Shown here piece by piece: positions 44,026 through 56,441 of a stretch of 64,000 nt of DNA. The position numbers were made by a program, and so were the translations under genes. Positions within the stretch are counted from its first letter, which is position 1. Each line of letters starts with the position of its first letter. Source of the DNA: Sycon ciliatum (lineage: Eukaryota; Porifera; Calcarea; Leucosolenida; Sycettidae); contig NC_088644.1 of NCBI RefSeq assembly GCF_964019385.1, positions 18,578,636-18,642,635 of the forward strand. Direction: 5' to 3'. Below the pieces are notes generated by a model. That model saw only the letters and a program-made list of their open reading frames with translations. It did not search any database and was not told the DNA's origin.

Positions 44026-45285
44026 TTCTCTATATCCATCTACACAAGGAGATGAGGATGGTCCTTGTCTGTTACTGAGCTATCAACGGGCGGAAAGGTG
44101 AGAAAATGTCGGATTTTGACCATTTGTGCTGAACTTTCAATTTCAATGTACCTCTCTATAACATGACCCAGCTGTAATATCAGTGGTCGCATTGATTTGA
44201 TTTTTGGTTTGCTTGGAGGGCGCTGGCACCCACATTCAGTGACCCAGAAATTTAGCACTGCTGTGAATAGTTCAGTCGCAAAGTGAAGATTCACGGGTCA
44301 AAAGCCCCCAACTGTCAGATAAGTTATTTTTCAGCTTTCAGCAGCCTTGGGCGAGTTCTTTAGAGAAATGTGGCTCTTTTTCTTGGTGCACTTGTCTATG
44401 TCCAGCTACAGAAGGAGATGAGGGTGGTGATTGTCATTTTGTGAGCTGCGAACGGGCAGAAAGGTGAGAAAATGTCGGAATTTGACCATTTGGGCTGACC
44501 TTTGAATTTCAATGTACCTCTCTATAACATGACCCAGCTGTAATATCAGTGGTCGCATTAATTTGATATTTGGTTTGCTTGGAGGGCGCTGGCACCCACA
44601 TTCATTGACCCAGAAAATTTGGCACTGCTGTGAATAGTTTAGTCGCAAAGTGAAGATTCACGGGTAAAAAGCCGCGATTTGTGTGATAGGTTATTTTTCA
44701 GCTTTCAGCAGCCCTGTGCGAGTTCTTTAGAGAAATGTGGCTCTTTTTATTGGTGCACTTGTCTATATCCATCTACACAAGGAGATGAAGATGGTCATTG
44801 TCTGTTACTGAGCTATTAACGGGCGGAAAGGTGAGAAAATGTCGGATTTTGACCATTTGTGCTGACCTTTAAATTTCAATGTACCTCTCTATAATATGAC
44901 CCAGCTGTAATATCAGTGGTCGCATTGATTTTAATTTTGGTTTGCTTGGAGGGCGCTGGCACCCACATTCAGTGACCCAGAAAATTTGGCACTGCTGTGA
45001 ATAGTTTAGTCGCAAAGTGAAGATTCACGGGTAAAAAGCCCCAAACTGTCAGAAAGGTTATTTTTCAACTTTCAGCAGCCTTAGGCAAGTTCTTTAGAGA
45101 AATGTGGCTCTTTTTATTGGTGCACTTGTCTATGTCCAGCTACACAAGGAGATGAGGATGGTCATTGTCATTTTTTGAGCTGCGAACGGGCAGAACGGTG
45201 AGAAAATGTCGGATTTTCACCATTTGTGCTGACCTTTGAATTTCAATGTACCTCTCTATAACATGACGCAGCTGTAATGTCAGTG

Positions 45286-45445
45286 GTCAGAAACAGACAA
45301 TGACCATCCTCATCTCCTTCTGTAGCTGGACATAGACAAGTGCACCAAGAAAAAGAGCCACATTTCTCTAAAGAACTCGCCCAAGACTCCTGAAAGCTGA
45401 AAAATAACCTATCTGACAGTTTGGGGCTTTATACACGTGAATCTT
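45286..45445 (-). repeat. inverted satellite A fragment 2
   Basis: Same content and same two breakpoints (TCAGTGGTC|AGAAACAG and GTGAATCTT|TTCAGCTTC) as fragment 1. Confidence 0.88.
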
Positions 45446-46345
45446 TTCAGCTTCTCTATATCCATGTACACAAGGAGATGGGGATGGTCCTTGTCTGTTA
45501 CTGAGCTATTAACGGGCGGAAAAGTGAGAAAATGTGGGATATTGACCATTTGTGCTGACCTTTGAATTTCAATGTACCTCTCTATAACATGACCCAGCTG
45601 TAATATCAGTGGTCGCATTGATTTGATTTTAGGTTTGCTTGGAGGGCGCTGGCACCCACATTCAGTGACCCAGAAAGTTTGGCACTGCTGTGAATAATTT
45701 AGTCGTAAAGTGAAGATTCACGGGTAAAAAGCCCCAAACTGTCAGATAGGTTATTTTCCAGCTTTCAGCAGCCTTGGGCGAGTTCTTTAGAGAAATGTGG
45801 CTGTTTTTCTTGGTGCACTTGTCTATGTCCAGCTACAGAAGGAGATGAGGATGGTCATTGTCTGTTTCTGAGCTGCGAATGGGCAGAAAGGTGAGAAAAT
45901 GTCGGATTTTGACCATTTGTGCTGACCTTTGAATTTCAATGCACCTCTCTATAACATGACCCAGCTGCATTGTCAGTGGTCGCATCGATTATATTTGTGG
46001 TTTGCTTGGAGGGCGCTGGCACACACATTCAGTGACCCAGAAAATTTGGCACTGCTGTGAATAGTTTAGTCGCAAAGTGAAGATTTACGGGTAAAAAGCC
46101 CCAAACTGTCAGAAAGGTTATTTTTCAGCTTTCAGCAGCCTTATGCGAGTTCTTTAGAGTAATGTGGCTCTTTTTATTGGTGCACTTGTCTATGTCCAGC
46201 TACACAAGGAGATGAGGATGGTCATTGTCATTTTTTGAGCTGCGAACGGGCAGAACGGTGAGAAAATGTCGGATTTTGACCATTTGTGCTGACCTTTGAA
46301 TTTCAATTTACCTCTATAACATGACCCAACTGTAATGTCAGTGGT

Positions 46346-46505
46346 CAGAAACAGACAATGACCATCCTCATCTCCTTCTGTAGCTGGACATAGACAAGTG
46401 CACCAAGAAAAAGAGCCACATTTCTCTAAAGAACTCGCCCAAGACTGCTGAAAGCTGAAAAATAACCTATCTGACAGTTTGGGGCATTTTACCCGTGAAT
46501 CTTTT
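46346..46505 (-). repeat. inverted satellite A fragment 3
   Basis: Same breakpoints as fragments 1 and 2. Spacing from fragment 2 is 1060 bp against 1425 bp between 1 and 2, a difference of one monomer. Confidence 0.88.
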
Positions 46506-47304
46506 CAGCTTCTCTATATCCATCTACACAAGGAGATGAGGATGGTCCTTGTCTGTTACTGAGCTATTAACGGGCGGAAAGGTGAGAAAATGTCGGATTT
46601 TGACCATTTGTGCTGACCTTTCAATTTCAATGTACCTCTCTATAATATGACCCAGCTGTAATATCAGTGGTCGCATTGATTTTAATTTTGGTTTGCTTGG
46701 AGGGCGCTGGCACCCAAATTCAGTGACCCAGAAAATTTGGCACTGCTGTAAATAGTTTAGTCGCAAAGTGAAGATTCACGGGTAAAAAGCCCCAAACTGT
46801 CAGAAAGGTTGTTTTCAGCTTTCAGCAGCCCTGGGCGAGTTCTTCAGAGAAATGTGGCTCTTTTTCTTGGTGCACTTGTCTATGTCCAGCTACACAAGGA
46901 GATGAGGATGGTCATTGTCATTTTCTGAGCTGCGAACGGGCAGAAAGGTGAGAAAATGTCGGATTTTGACAATTTGTGCTGACCTTTGAATTTCAATGTA
47001 CCTCTCTATAACATGACCCAGCTGTGATGTCAATGGTCGCATTTGATTTAATTTTTGGTTTGCTTGGAGGGCGCTGGCACCCATATTCAGTGACCCAGAA
47101 AATTTGGCACTGCTGTGAATAGTTTAGTCGCAAAGTGAAGATTCACGGGTAAAAAGCCCCAATTTGTGTGATAGGTTATCTTTCAGCTTTCAGCAGCCCT
47201 GTGCGAGTTCTTTAGAGAAATGTGGCTCTTTTTCTTGGTGCACTTGTCTATATCCATCTACACAAGGAGAAGAAGATGGTCATTGTCTGTTACTGAGCTA
47301 TTAA

Positions 47305-48281
47305 CCCTTTATGTACCGCGCCCATCTCGAACCGTAAAAATATTTACGGTTCGGCGCGCCGCACTTGGACGTTCAGCGGCATCCTTTCTCTGATTGACTC
47401 GCGGTTTTTTGCAGTGGATAGCTGAGATCACACTGAAAATTTTGATGTATGGTATGGGTAGGTCGCCTTTTGAAAGTATGGAGACCGATCGCGGTGAAAA
47501 GTGCGTTTCGCAAATGCAGCTCTCTGCGATATATTTTGCCAATTTCGATCGTGTTTTCGTTCCGTCACGCTGCTGCTAATAGAGATATAGCCTTCTCCAG
47601 CTAATGTCGACGTCCTCTAGTCGTGGTAGACACCTGGAGAGAGCTGCAGCAGCGATATCTCCACAGGATCTGAATCGAAACTTCCAATTTTCATCGCTGA
47701 AGCCATCACAGCATTCGCTCTCCAAGTAGCATCGAGAGGGAGGGCAGCGATGGCATAAAATCACCAAGGCAGGCGGAGGTCATCCCCTAGTAACTATTTT
47801 TTGTCTTCTCAATCACCAATCCTCGCTCGACGTGAGTAGATCAGCAAAAACTACATATTTCAAATCTGAAATAATTGCAATAATTTGAATATTTGACGCA
47901 ATTGTTTGCGTCTGGTATTTAGACGATACATCCGTTTTCCACCCCTTCTGTTGCTGTTCATGCATGCGACTAGTGCCTGTGGTATCCTTCTGTCACTGTG
48001 CGTCCCGATGGCCGTCCCTGATACGTCCATACTTTATTTCAAATGTAGCGATCTCAATTGTCAGAATTACGCACAATTGGCTCATAATTGGGTATTCCGT
48101 GTATGCCCTCTACTTATAGCTGCATGCTGGATTACAGTATGTTGACAAATGGACCCATTCATTACTATAGATTCAGAAAAACATAACTTGCACATACAAA
48201 ATGCGTCTGGATTTTATCCTATAGGTCCATCATTGACGAGGAGTACCCTACGCATACATTAGATGCGCGGTACATAAAGGG
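47305..48281. mobile_element. piggyBac-like MITE, 977 bp, TTAA target
   Basis: Perfect 17-bp ends CCCTTTATGTACCGCGC and inverse, with TTAA at 47301-47304 and 48282-48285. Removing it restores GAGCTATTAACGGGCGGAAA, present in neighbouring monomers. An inner palindrome GAACCGTAAAAA/TATTTACGGTTC lies at 47328-47351. No transposase: ORFs of 60-80 codons inside have no motif. CCC-start ends with TTAA are the piggyBac pattern. Confidence 0.9.
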
Positions 48282-51200
48282 TTAACGGGCGGAAAGGTGA
48301 GAAAATGTCGGATTTTGACCATTTGTGCTGACCTTTCAATTTCAATGTACCTCTCTATAACATGACCCAGCTGTAATGTCAGTCGTCGCATTGATTTGAT
48401 TTTTGGTTTGCTTGGAGGGCGCTGGCACCAACATTCAGTGACCCAGAAAATTTGGCACTCCTGTGAATAGTTTAGTCGCAAAGTGAAGATTCACGGGTAA
48501 AAAGTCCCAAACTGTCAGATAGGTTATTTTCCAGCTTTCAGCAGCCTTGGGCGAGTTCTTTAGAGAAATGTGGCTCTTTTTCTGGGTGCACTTGTCTATG
48601 TCCAGCTACACAAGGAGATGAGGATGGTCATTGTCTGTTTCTGAGCTGTGAACGGGCAGAAAGGTGAGAAAATGTCGGATTTTGACCATTTGTGCTGACC
48701 TTTCAATTTCAATGTAACTCTCTATAACATGACCCAGCTGTAATGTCAGTCGTTGCATTGATTTGGTTTTTGGTTTGCTTGGAGGGCGCTGGCACCCACA
48801 TTCATTGACCCAGAAAATTTGGTACTGCTGTGAATAGTTTAGTCGCAAAGTGAAGATTCACGGGTAAAAAGCCCCAAACTGTCAGATAGGTTATTTTCCA
48901 GCTTTCAGCAGCCTTGGGCGAGTTCTTTAGAGAAATGTGGCTCTTTTTATTGGTGCACTTGTCTATGTCCAGCTACAGAAGGAGATGAGGATGGTCATTG
49001 TCTGTTTCTGAGCTGTGAACGGGCAGAAAGGTGAGAAAATGTCAGATTTTGACCATTTGTGCTGACCTTTGAATTTCAATGTACCTCTCTATAACATGAC
49101 CCAGCTGTAATATCAGTGGTCGCATTGTTTTGATTTTCGGTTTTCTTGGAGGGCGCTGGCACCCACATTCAGTGACCCAGAAAATTTGGCACTGCTGTGA
49201 ATAGTTTAGTCGCAAAGTGAAGATTCACGGGTAAAAAGCCCCAAACTGTCAGAAAGGTTATTTTTCAGGTTAGCAGCCTTGGGCGAGTTCTTCAGATAAA
49301 TGTGGCTCTTTTCTTGGTGCACTTGTCTATGTCCAGCTACACAAGGAGATGAGGATGGTCATTGTCTGTTTCTGAGCTGCGAACGGGCAGAAAGGTGAGA
49401 AAATGTCGGATTTTGACCATTTGTGCTGACCTTTCAATTTCAATGTACCTCTCTATAACATGACCTAGCTGCGTTGTCAATGGTCGCATTGATTTGATTT
49501 TTGGTTTGCTTGGAGAGCGCTGGCACCCACATCCATTGACCTAGAAAATTTGGCACTGCTGTGAATAGTTTAGTCGCAAAGTGAAGATTCACGGGTAAAA
49601 AGCCCCAAACTGTCAGAAAGGTTATTTTTCAGCTTTCAGCAGCCCTGGGCGAGTTCTTCAGAGAAATGTGGCTCTTTTTCTTGGTGCACTTGTCTATGTC
49701 TAGCTACACAAGGAGATGAGGATGGTCATTGTCATTTTATGAGCTGCGAACGGGCAGAAAGGTGAGAAAATGTCGGATTTTGACCATTTGTGCTGACCTT
49801 TGAATTTCAATGTACCCCTCCATAACATGACCCAGCTGCGTTGTCAATTGTCGCATTGATTTGATTTTTGGTTTGCTTGGAGGGCGCTGGCACCCACATT
49901 CATTGACCCAGAAAATTTGGCACTGCTGTGAATAGTTTAGTCGCAAAGTGAAGATTCACGGGTAAAAAGCCCCAATTTGTGTGATAGGTTATTTTTCAGC
50001 TTTCAGCAGCCCTGGGCGAGTTCTTCAGAGAAATGTGGCTCTTTTTCTTGGTGCACTTTTCTATTTCCAGCTACAGAAGGAGATGAGGATGGTCATTGTC
50101 TGTTTCTGAGCTGTGAACGGGCAGAAAGGTGAGAAAATGTCGGATTTTGACCATTTGTGCTGACCTTTGAATTTCAATGCACCTCTCTATAACATGACCC
50201 AGCTGTAATATCAGTGGCGGCATTGATTTGATTTTTGGTTTTCTTGGAGTGCGCTGGCACCCACATTCATGACCCAGAAAATTTGGCACTGCTGTGAATA
50301 GTTTAGTCGCAAAGTGAAGATTCACGGGTAAAAAGCCCCAAGCTGTCAGAAAGGTTATTTTTCAGCTTTCAGCAGCCCTGGGCGAGTTCTTCAGAGAAAT
50401 GTGGCTCTTTTTCTTGGTGCACTTGTCTATGTCTAGCTACACAAGGAGATGAGGATGGTCATTGTCATTTTATGAGCTGCGAACGGGCAGAAAGGTGAGA
50501 AAATGTCGGATTTTGACCATTTGTGCTGACTTTGAATTTCAATGTACCCCTCCATAACATGACCCAGCTGCGTTGTCAATTGTCGCATTGATTTGATTTT
50601 TGGTTTGCTTGGAGGGCGCTGGCACCCACATTCATTGACCCAGAAAATTTGGCACTGCTGTGAATAGTTTAGTCGCAAAGTGAAGATTCACGGGTAAAAA
50701 GCCCCAATTTGTGTGATAGGTTATTTTTCAGCTTTCAGCAGCCCTGGGCGAGTTCTTCAGAGAAATGTGGCTCTTTTTCTTGGTGCACTTTTCTATGTCC
50801 AGCTACAGAAGGAGATGAGGATGGTCATTGTCTGTTTCTGAGCTGTGAACGGGCAGAAAGGTGAGAAAATGTCGGATTTTGACCATTTGTGCTGACCTTT
50901 GAATTTCAATGCACCTCTCTATAACATGACCCAGCTGTAATATCAGTGGCGGCATTGATTTGATTTTTGGTTTTCTTGGAGTGCGCTGGCACCCACATTC
51001 ATGACCCAGAAAATTTGGCACTGCTGTGAATAGTTTAGTCGCAAAGTGAAGATTCACGTGTAAAAAGCCCCAAACTGTCAGAAAGGTTATTTTCAGCTTT
51101 CAGCAGCCCTGGGCGAGTTCTTCAGAGAAATGTGGCTCTTTTTCTTGGTGCACTTGTCTATGTCCAGCTACACAAGGAGATGAGGATGGTCATTGTCATT

Positions 51201-54200
51201 TTTTGAGCTGCGAACGGGCAGAAAGGTGAGAAAATGTCGGATTTTGACCATTTGTCCTGACCTTTGAATTTCAATGTACCTCTCTATAACATGACCCAGC
51301 TGTAATATCAGTGGTGGCATTGATTTGATTTTTCGTTTCCTTGGAGGGCGCTGGCACCCACATTCAGTGACCCAGAAAATTTGGCACTGCTGTGAATAGT
51401 TTAGTCGCAAAGTGAAGATTCACGGGTAAAAAGCCCCGATTTGTGTGATAGGTTATTTTTCAGCTTTCAGCAGCCCTGGGCGAGTTCTTTAGAGAAATGT
51501 GGCTCTTTTTCTTGGTGCACTTTTCGATATCCATCTACACAGGGAGATGAGGATGGTTATTGTCTGTTACTGAGCTATTAACGGGCGGAAAGGTGAGAAA
51601 ATGTCGGATTTTGACCATTTGTGCTGACCTTTGAATTTCAATGTACCTCTCTATAATATGACCCAGCTGTAATGTCAGTCGTCGCATTGATTTGATTTTT
51701 GGTTTGCTTGGAGGGCGCTGGCACCCATATTCAGTGACCCAGAAAATTTGGCACTGCTGTGAATAGTTTAGTCACAAAGTGAAGATTCACGGGTAAAAAG
51801 CCCCAATTTGTGTGATAGGTTATTTTTCAGCTTTCAGCAGCCCTGGGCGAGTTCTTCAGAGAAATGTGGCTCTTTTTCTTGGTGCACTTGTCTATGTCCA
51901 GCTACAGAAGGAGATGAGGATGGTCATTGTCATTTTCTGAGCTGCGAACGGGCAGAAAGGTGAGAAAATGTCGGATTTTGACCATTTGTGCTGACCTTTG
52001 AATTTCAATGCACCTCTCTATAACATGACCCAGCTGTAATATTAGTGGCGGCACTGATTTGAATTTTGGTTTGCTTGGAGTGCGCTGGCACCCACATTCA
52101 TTGACCCAGAAATTTGGCACTGCTGTGAATAGTTTAGTCGCAAAGTGAAGATTCACGGGTAAAAAGCCCCAAACTGTCAGAAAGGCTATATTTCAGCTTT
52201 CAGCAGCCCTGGGCGAGTTCTTTAGAGAAATGTGGCTCTTTTTCTTGGTGCATTTGTCTATGTCCAGCTACACAAGGAAATGAGGATGGTCATTGTCATT
52301 TTTGTAGCTGCGAACGGGCAGAAAGGTGAGAAAATGTCGGATTTTGACCATTTGTGCTGACCTTTGAATTTCAATGTACCTCTCTATAACATGACCCAGC
52401 TGTAATGTCAGTCGTCGCATTGATTTGATTTTTGGTTTGCTTGGAGGGCGCTGGCACCCATATTCAGTGACCCAGAAAATTTGGCACTGCTGTGAATAGT
52501 TTAGTCACAAAGTGAAGATTCACGGGTAAAAAGCCCCAATTTGTGTGATAGGTTATTTTTCAGCTTTCAGCAGCCCTGGGCGAGTTCTTCAGAGAAATGT
52601 GGCTCTTTTTCTTGGTGCACTTGTCTATGTCCAGCTACACAAGGAGATGAGGATGGTCATTGTCATTTTCTGAGCTGCGAACGGGCAGAAAGGTGAGAAA
52701 ATGTCGGATTTTGACCATTTGTGCTGACCTTTGAATTTCAATGCACCTCTCTATAACATGACCCAGCTGTAATATTAGTGGCGGCACTGATTTGATTTTT
52801 GGTTTGCTTGGAGTGCGCTGGCACCCACATTCATTGACCCAGAAATTTGGCACTGCTGTGAATAGTTTAGTCGCAAAGTGAAGATTCACGGGTAAAAAGC
52901 CCCAAACTGTCAGAAAGGCTATATTTCAGCTTTCAGCAGCCCTGGGCGAGGTCTTTAGAGAAATGTGGCTCTTTTTCTTGGTGCACTTGTCTATGTCCAG
53001 CTACACAAGGAGATGAGGATGGTCATTGTCATTTTTGTAGCTGCGAACGGGCAGAAAGGTGAGAAAATGTCGGATTTTGACCATTTGTGCTGACCTTTGA
53101 ATTTCAATGTACCTCTCTATAACATGACCCAGCTGTAATGTCAGTCGTCGCATTGATTTGATTTTTGGTTTGCTTGGAGGGCGCTGGCACCCATATTCAG
53201 TGACCCAGAATATTTGGCACTGCTGTGAATAGTTTAGTCACAAAGTGAAGATTCACGGGTAAAAAGCCCCAATTTGTGTGATAGGTTATTTTTCAGCTTT
53301 CAGCAGCCCTGGGCGAGTTCTTCAGAGAAATGTGGCTCTTTTTCTTGGTGCACTTGTCTATGTCCAGCTACAGAAGGAGATGAGGATGGTCATTGTCATT
53401 TTCTGAGCTGCGAACGGGCAGAAAGGTGAGAAAATGTCGGATTTTGACCATTTGTGCTGACCTTTGAATTTCAATGCACCTCTCTATAACATGACCCAGC
53501 TGTAATATTAGTGGCGGCACTGATTTGATTTTTGGCTTGCTTGGAGTGCGCTGGCACCCACATTCATTGACCCCGAAATTTGGCACTGCTGTGAATAGTT
53601 TAGTCGCAAAGTGAAGATTCACGGGTAAAAAGCCCCAAACTGTCAGAAAGGTTATTTTTCAGCTTTCAGCAGCCCTGGGCGAGGTCTTCAGAGAAATGTG
53701 GCTCTTTTTCTTGGTGCACTTGTCTATGTCCATCTACACAAGGAGATGAGGATGGTCATTGTCATTTTTTGAGCTGCGAACGGGCAGAAAGGTGAGAAAA
53801 TGTCGGATTTTGACCATTTGTGCTGACCTTTGAATTTCAATGTACCTCTCTATAACATGACCTAGCTGCGTTGTCAATGGTCCCATTGATTTGATTTTTG
53901 GTTTGCTTGGAGGGCGCTGCACCCACATTCATTAACCCAGAAAATTTGGCACTGCTGTGAATAGTTTAGTCGCAAAGTGAAGATTCACGGGTAAAAAGGC
54001 AAAAACTGTCAGAAAGGTTATTTTTCAGTTTTCAGCAGCCCTGGGCGAGTTCTTTAGAGAAATGTGGCTCTTTTTCTTGGTGCACTTGTCTATATCCATC
54101 TACACAAGGAGATGAGGATGGTCATTGTCTGTTACTGAGCTATTAACGGGCGGAAAGGTGAGAAAATGTCGGATTTTGACCATTTGTGCTGACCTTTGAA

Positions 54201-54335
54201 TTTCAATGTACCTCTCTATAACATGACCCAGCTGTAATATCAGTGGTCGCATTGATGTGATTTTTGGTTTGCTTGGAGGCGGCTGGCACCCACATTCAGT
54301 GACCCAGAAAATTTGGCACTGCTGTGAATAGTTTA

Positions 54336-54648
54336 CCGTATTATCTCTAATGTAAGCACAGTCTCCAATAATAGCACTTCTCCAATAATAGAACACCTTG
54401 GGGCGGCATTCAAAAAATAAAGTGCTCAGTCTCCATTATAAGCACACTGTGTAAATTCATTATCTGTACCGGCGAAAAAAACCCTGAAACGTGTGTGTTA
54501 TACATGAATTTAGCATGGCAACATGCTTCTGAAATGAGGTTGAAATAATAATGGAACAGTCTCCAATAAAGGAACGTCTCCATTAATAGCACGGGGCGGA
54601 GGTACATTGAAAAAATAAAGGACCGTGCTTATATTAGAGATAATACGG
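54336..54648. mobile_element. pogo-like MITE, 313 bp, TA target
   Basis: Ends CCGTATTATCTCTAATGTAA and (inverse) CCGTATTATCTCTAATATAA, TA at 54334-54335 and 54649-54650. Excision restores GTGAATAGTTTAGTCGCAAAG of the satellite. Interior CAGTCTCCAATAATAGCAC and related strings occur in both arms. Same end as the element at 36363. Confidence 0.92.
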
Positions 54649-56150
54649 TAGTCGCAAAGTGAGGATTCACGGGTAAAAAGCCCCAAACTGTCAGATAGGT
54701 TATTTTTCAGCTTTCAGCAGCCTTGGGCGAGTTCTTTAGAGAAATGTGGCTCTTTTTCTTGGTGCACTTGTCTATGTCCAGCTACAGAAGGAGATGGGGA
54801 TTGTCATTGTCTGTTTCTGAGCTGCGAACGGGCAGAAAGGTGAGAAAATGTTTTACCCGTGAAGATTCACGGGTAAAAAGCCCCAAACTGTCAGAGCGGT
54901 TATTTTTCAGATTTCAGCAGCCCTGGGCGAGTTCTTCAGAGAAATGTGGCTCTTTTTCTTGGTGCACTTGTCTATGTCCAGCTACAGAAGGAGATGAGGA
55001 TGGTCATTGTCATTTTTTGAGCTGAGAACGGGCAGAAAGGTGAGAAAATGTCGGATTTTGACCATTTTTGCTGACCTTTGAATTTCAATGTACCTCTCTA
55101 TAACATGACCCAGCTGTAATGTCAGTCGTCGCAATGTTTTGATTTTTGGTTTGCTTGGAGGGCGCTGGCACCCACATTCAGTGACCCAGAAAGTTTGGCA
55201 CTGCTGTGAATAGTTTAGTCGCAAAGTGAAGATTCACGGTTAAAAAGCCCCAATTTGTGTGATAGGTTATTTTTCAGCTTTCAGCAGCCCTGTGCGAGTT
55301 CTTTAGAGAAATTCTGCTCTTTTTCTTGGTACACTTGTCTATATCCATCTACACAAGGAGATGAGGATGGTCATTGTCTGTTACTGAGCTATTAAAGGTG
55401 CACTCCGGCTTCATTTTCGACGCCGAGTTTTCGATGCCAAGACGTAGGTTGGTGAAAGAGAAGACCCCTCGAACAAGAACGAGTCTCCAGAAGCGATCGA
55501 GTCGAGCAGGAAGACGACTTTTGAATTTCGCCGAGCGAGCGCTGATGACGTAATGAGGGATTAGCTTGCCAGTGGAAATGCATCTGCGCACATACATTTC
55601 ACACACATTTTGGCCAATTTTCTATCGAAGAGGAGGTTGTTTGCTATGTTCTCTCACCGTCGTGAGCGATCCCGCCTTCTATACCCTTCCAGGTACCCTG
55701 AAGGTCCTCCAGAGGAGAATTTATCTCCAGCAAAGCGTTGTTGATCCGCTAAATTCGTCTTGAGACATAATTATTCACCCAGTGCAGTGCTGATAAATGT
55801 AGAATGTTGATTCTGTGATAATTGTCGACGATGGAGAGAGAGGTTGATAGCCGCTGTCGCAGGGAGAGTGAAGCTGCTGGAAGTAACAACGGGGAGCTTG
55901 TTAGCATCACATGAGCATCCAGACTTCAAAGCAGCTTGACGGAATCGGGGAGTACTGACTATTTGTCTCGCCCTCAGTTTAGCCTGTGAATTTTTTGACC
56001 AGAAAATTATTCGATCAGGATCCCTTCTACAAGATGTGTAGTACAGGTGATTTCTGAACTTGACAATATGGAGACCGACCAGTAGACCTACCAACAACGT
56101 GTACCTGCAGGAAATTCACCCAAGGCTATTGCTATCCTCTTCAGTGGCTG

Positions 56151-56441
56151 TTGTTTTTAGTAAAAATATGTTCACTTCTCTCAACATACTCCTGCATGGC
56201 AGCAAGAAGGTGCACTATGGAATTCAACGCCACAATCTTCGCCCAGCTGTGGATGAAGCATGGTCAAGTCATGGCAGTACATATACTTGAAACACATGAG
56301 AAATTGAAGTTCATTTGTGATGGGAAGTTTGACAGCCCCAGTGACCGAGTCAAGCGTTTTGCCGTGGCACAAATTGCTGGAGAATCCGAGATGGTCTTGG
56401 AATTATGCACATGGATACTGCCAGAAATAATGGTGGCATGA
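56151..56441 (+). pseudogene. possible Kolobok transposase relic
   Basis: Open for 96 codons. Residues 51-64, KLKFICDGKFDSPS, recall the GDGRxDSPG block that carries the first catalytic Asp in Kolobok-type transposases, with VKRFAVAQIAG in place of the usual AKYxTYxxxD stretch. The reading ends at a stop soon after, and no further blocks were aligned with certainty up to 57.8 kb. It is flanked by other short frames (57066-57365, 57562-57837) of unknown origin. Based on a short resemblance plus its position inside a TTAA element, so moderate to low confidence. Confidence 0.4.

Larger units (their letters stand above)
43471..55395 (+). repeat. satellite array 2, subfamily A (~29 monomers of ~366 bp)
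   Basis: Head-to-tail A monomers, period 366-367 bp measured from GGATGGTCATTGTC at 50089, 50455, 50821, 51187, 51921, 52655, 53388, 53755 and so on. Interrupted by MITEs at 47305 and 54336, by inverted fragments at about 43.86, 45.29 and 46.35 kb, and by a rearranged junction at about 54850. Between 49.7 and 53.7 kb every second monomer is most alike, a dimeric higher-order repeat of 732-733 bp. The recurrent minus-strand ORF of about 80 codons is a property of the monomer. Array orientation matches array 1. Confidence 0.93.
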
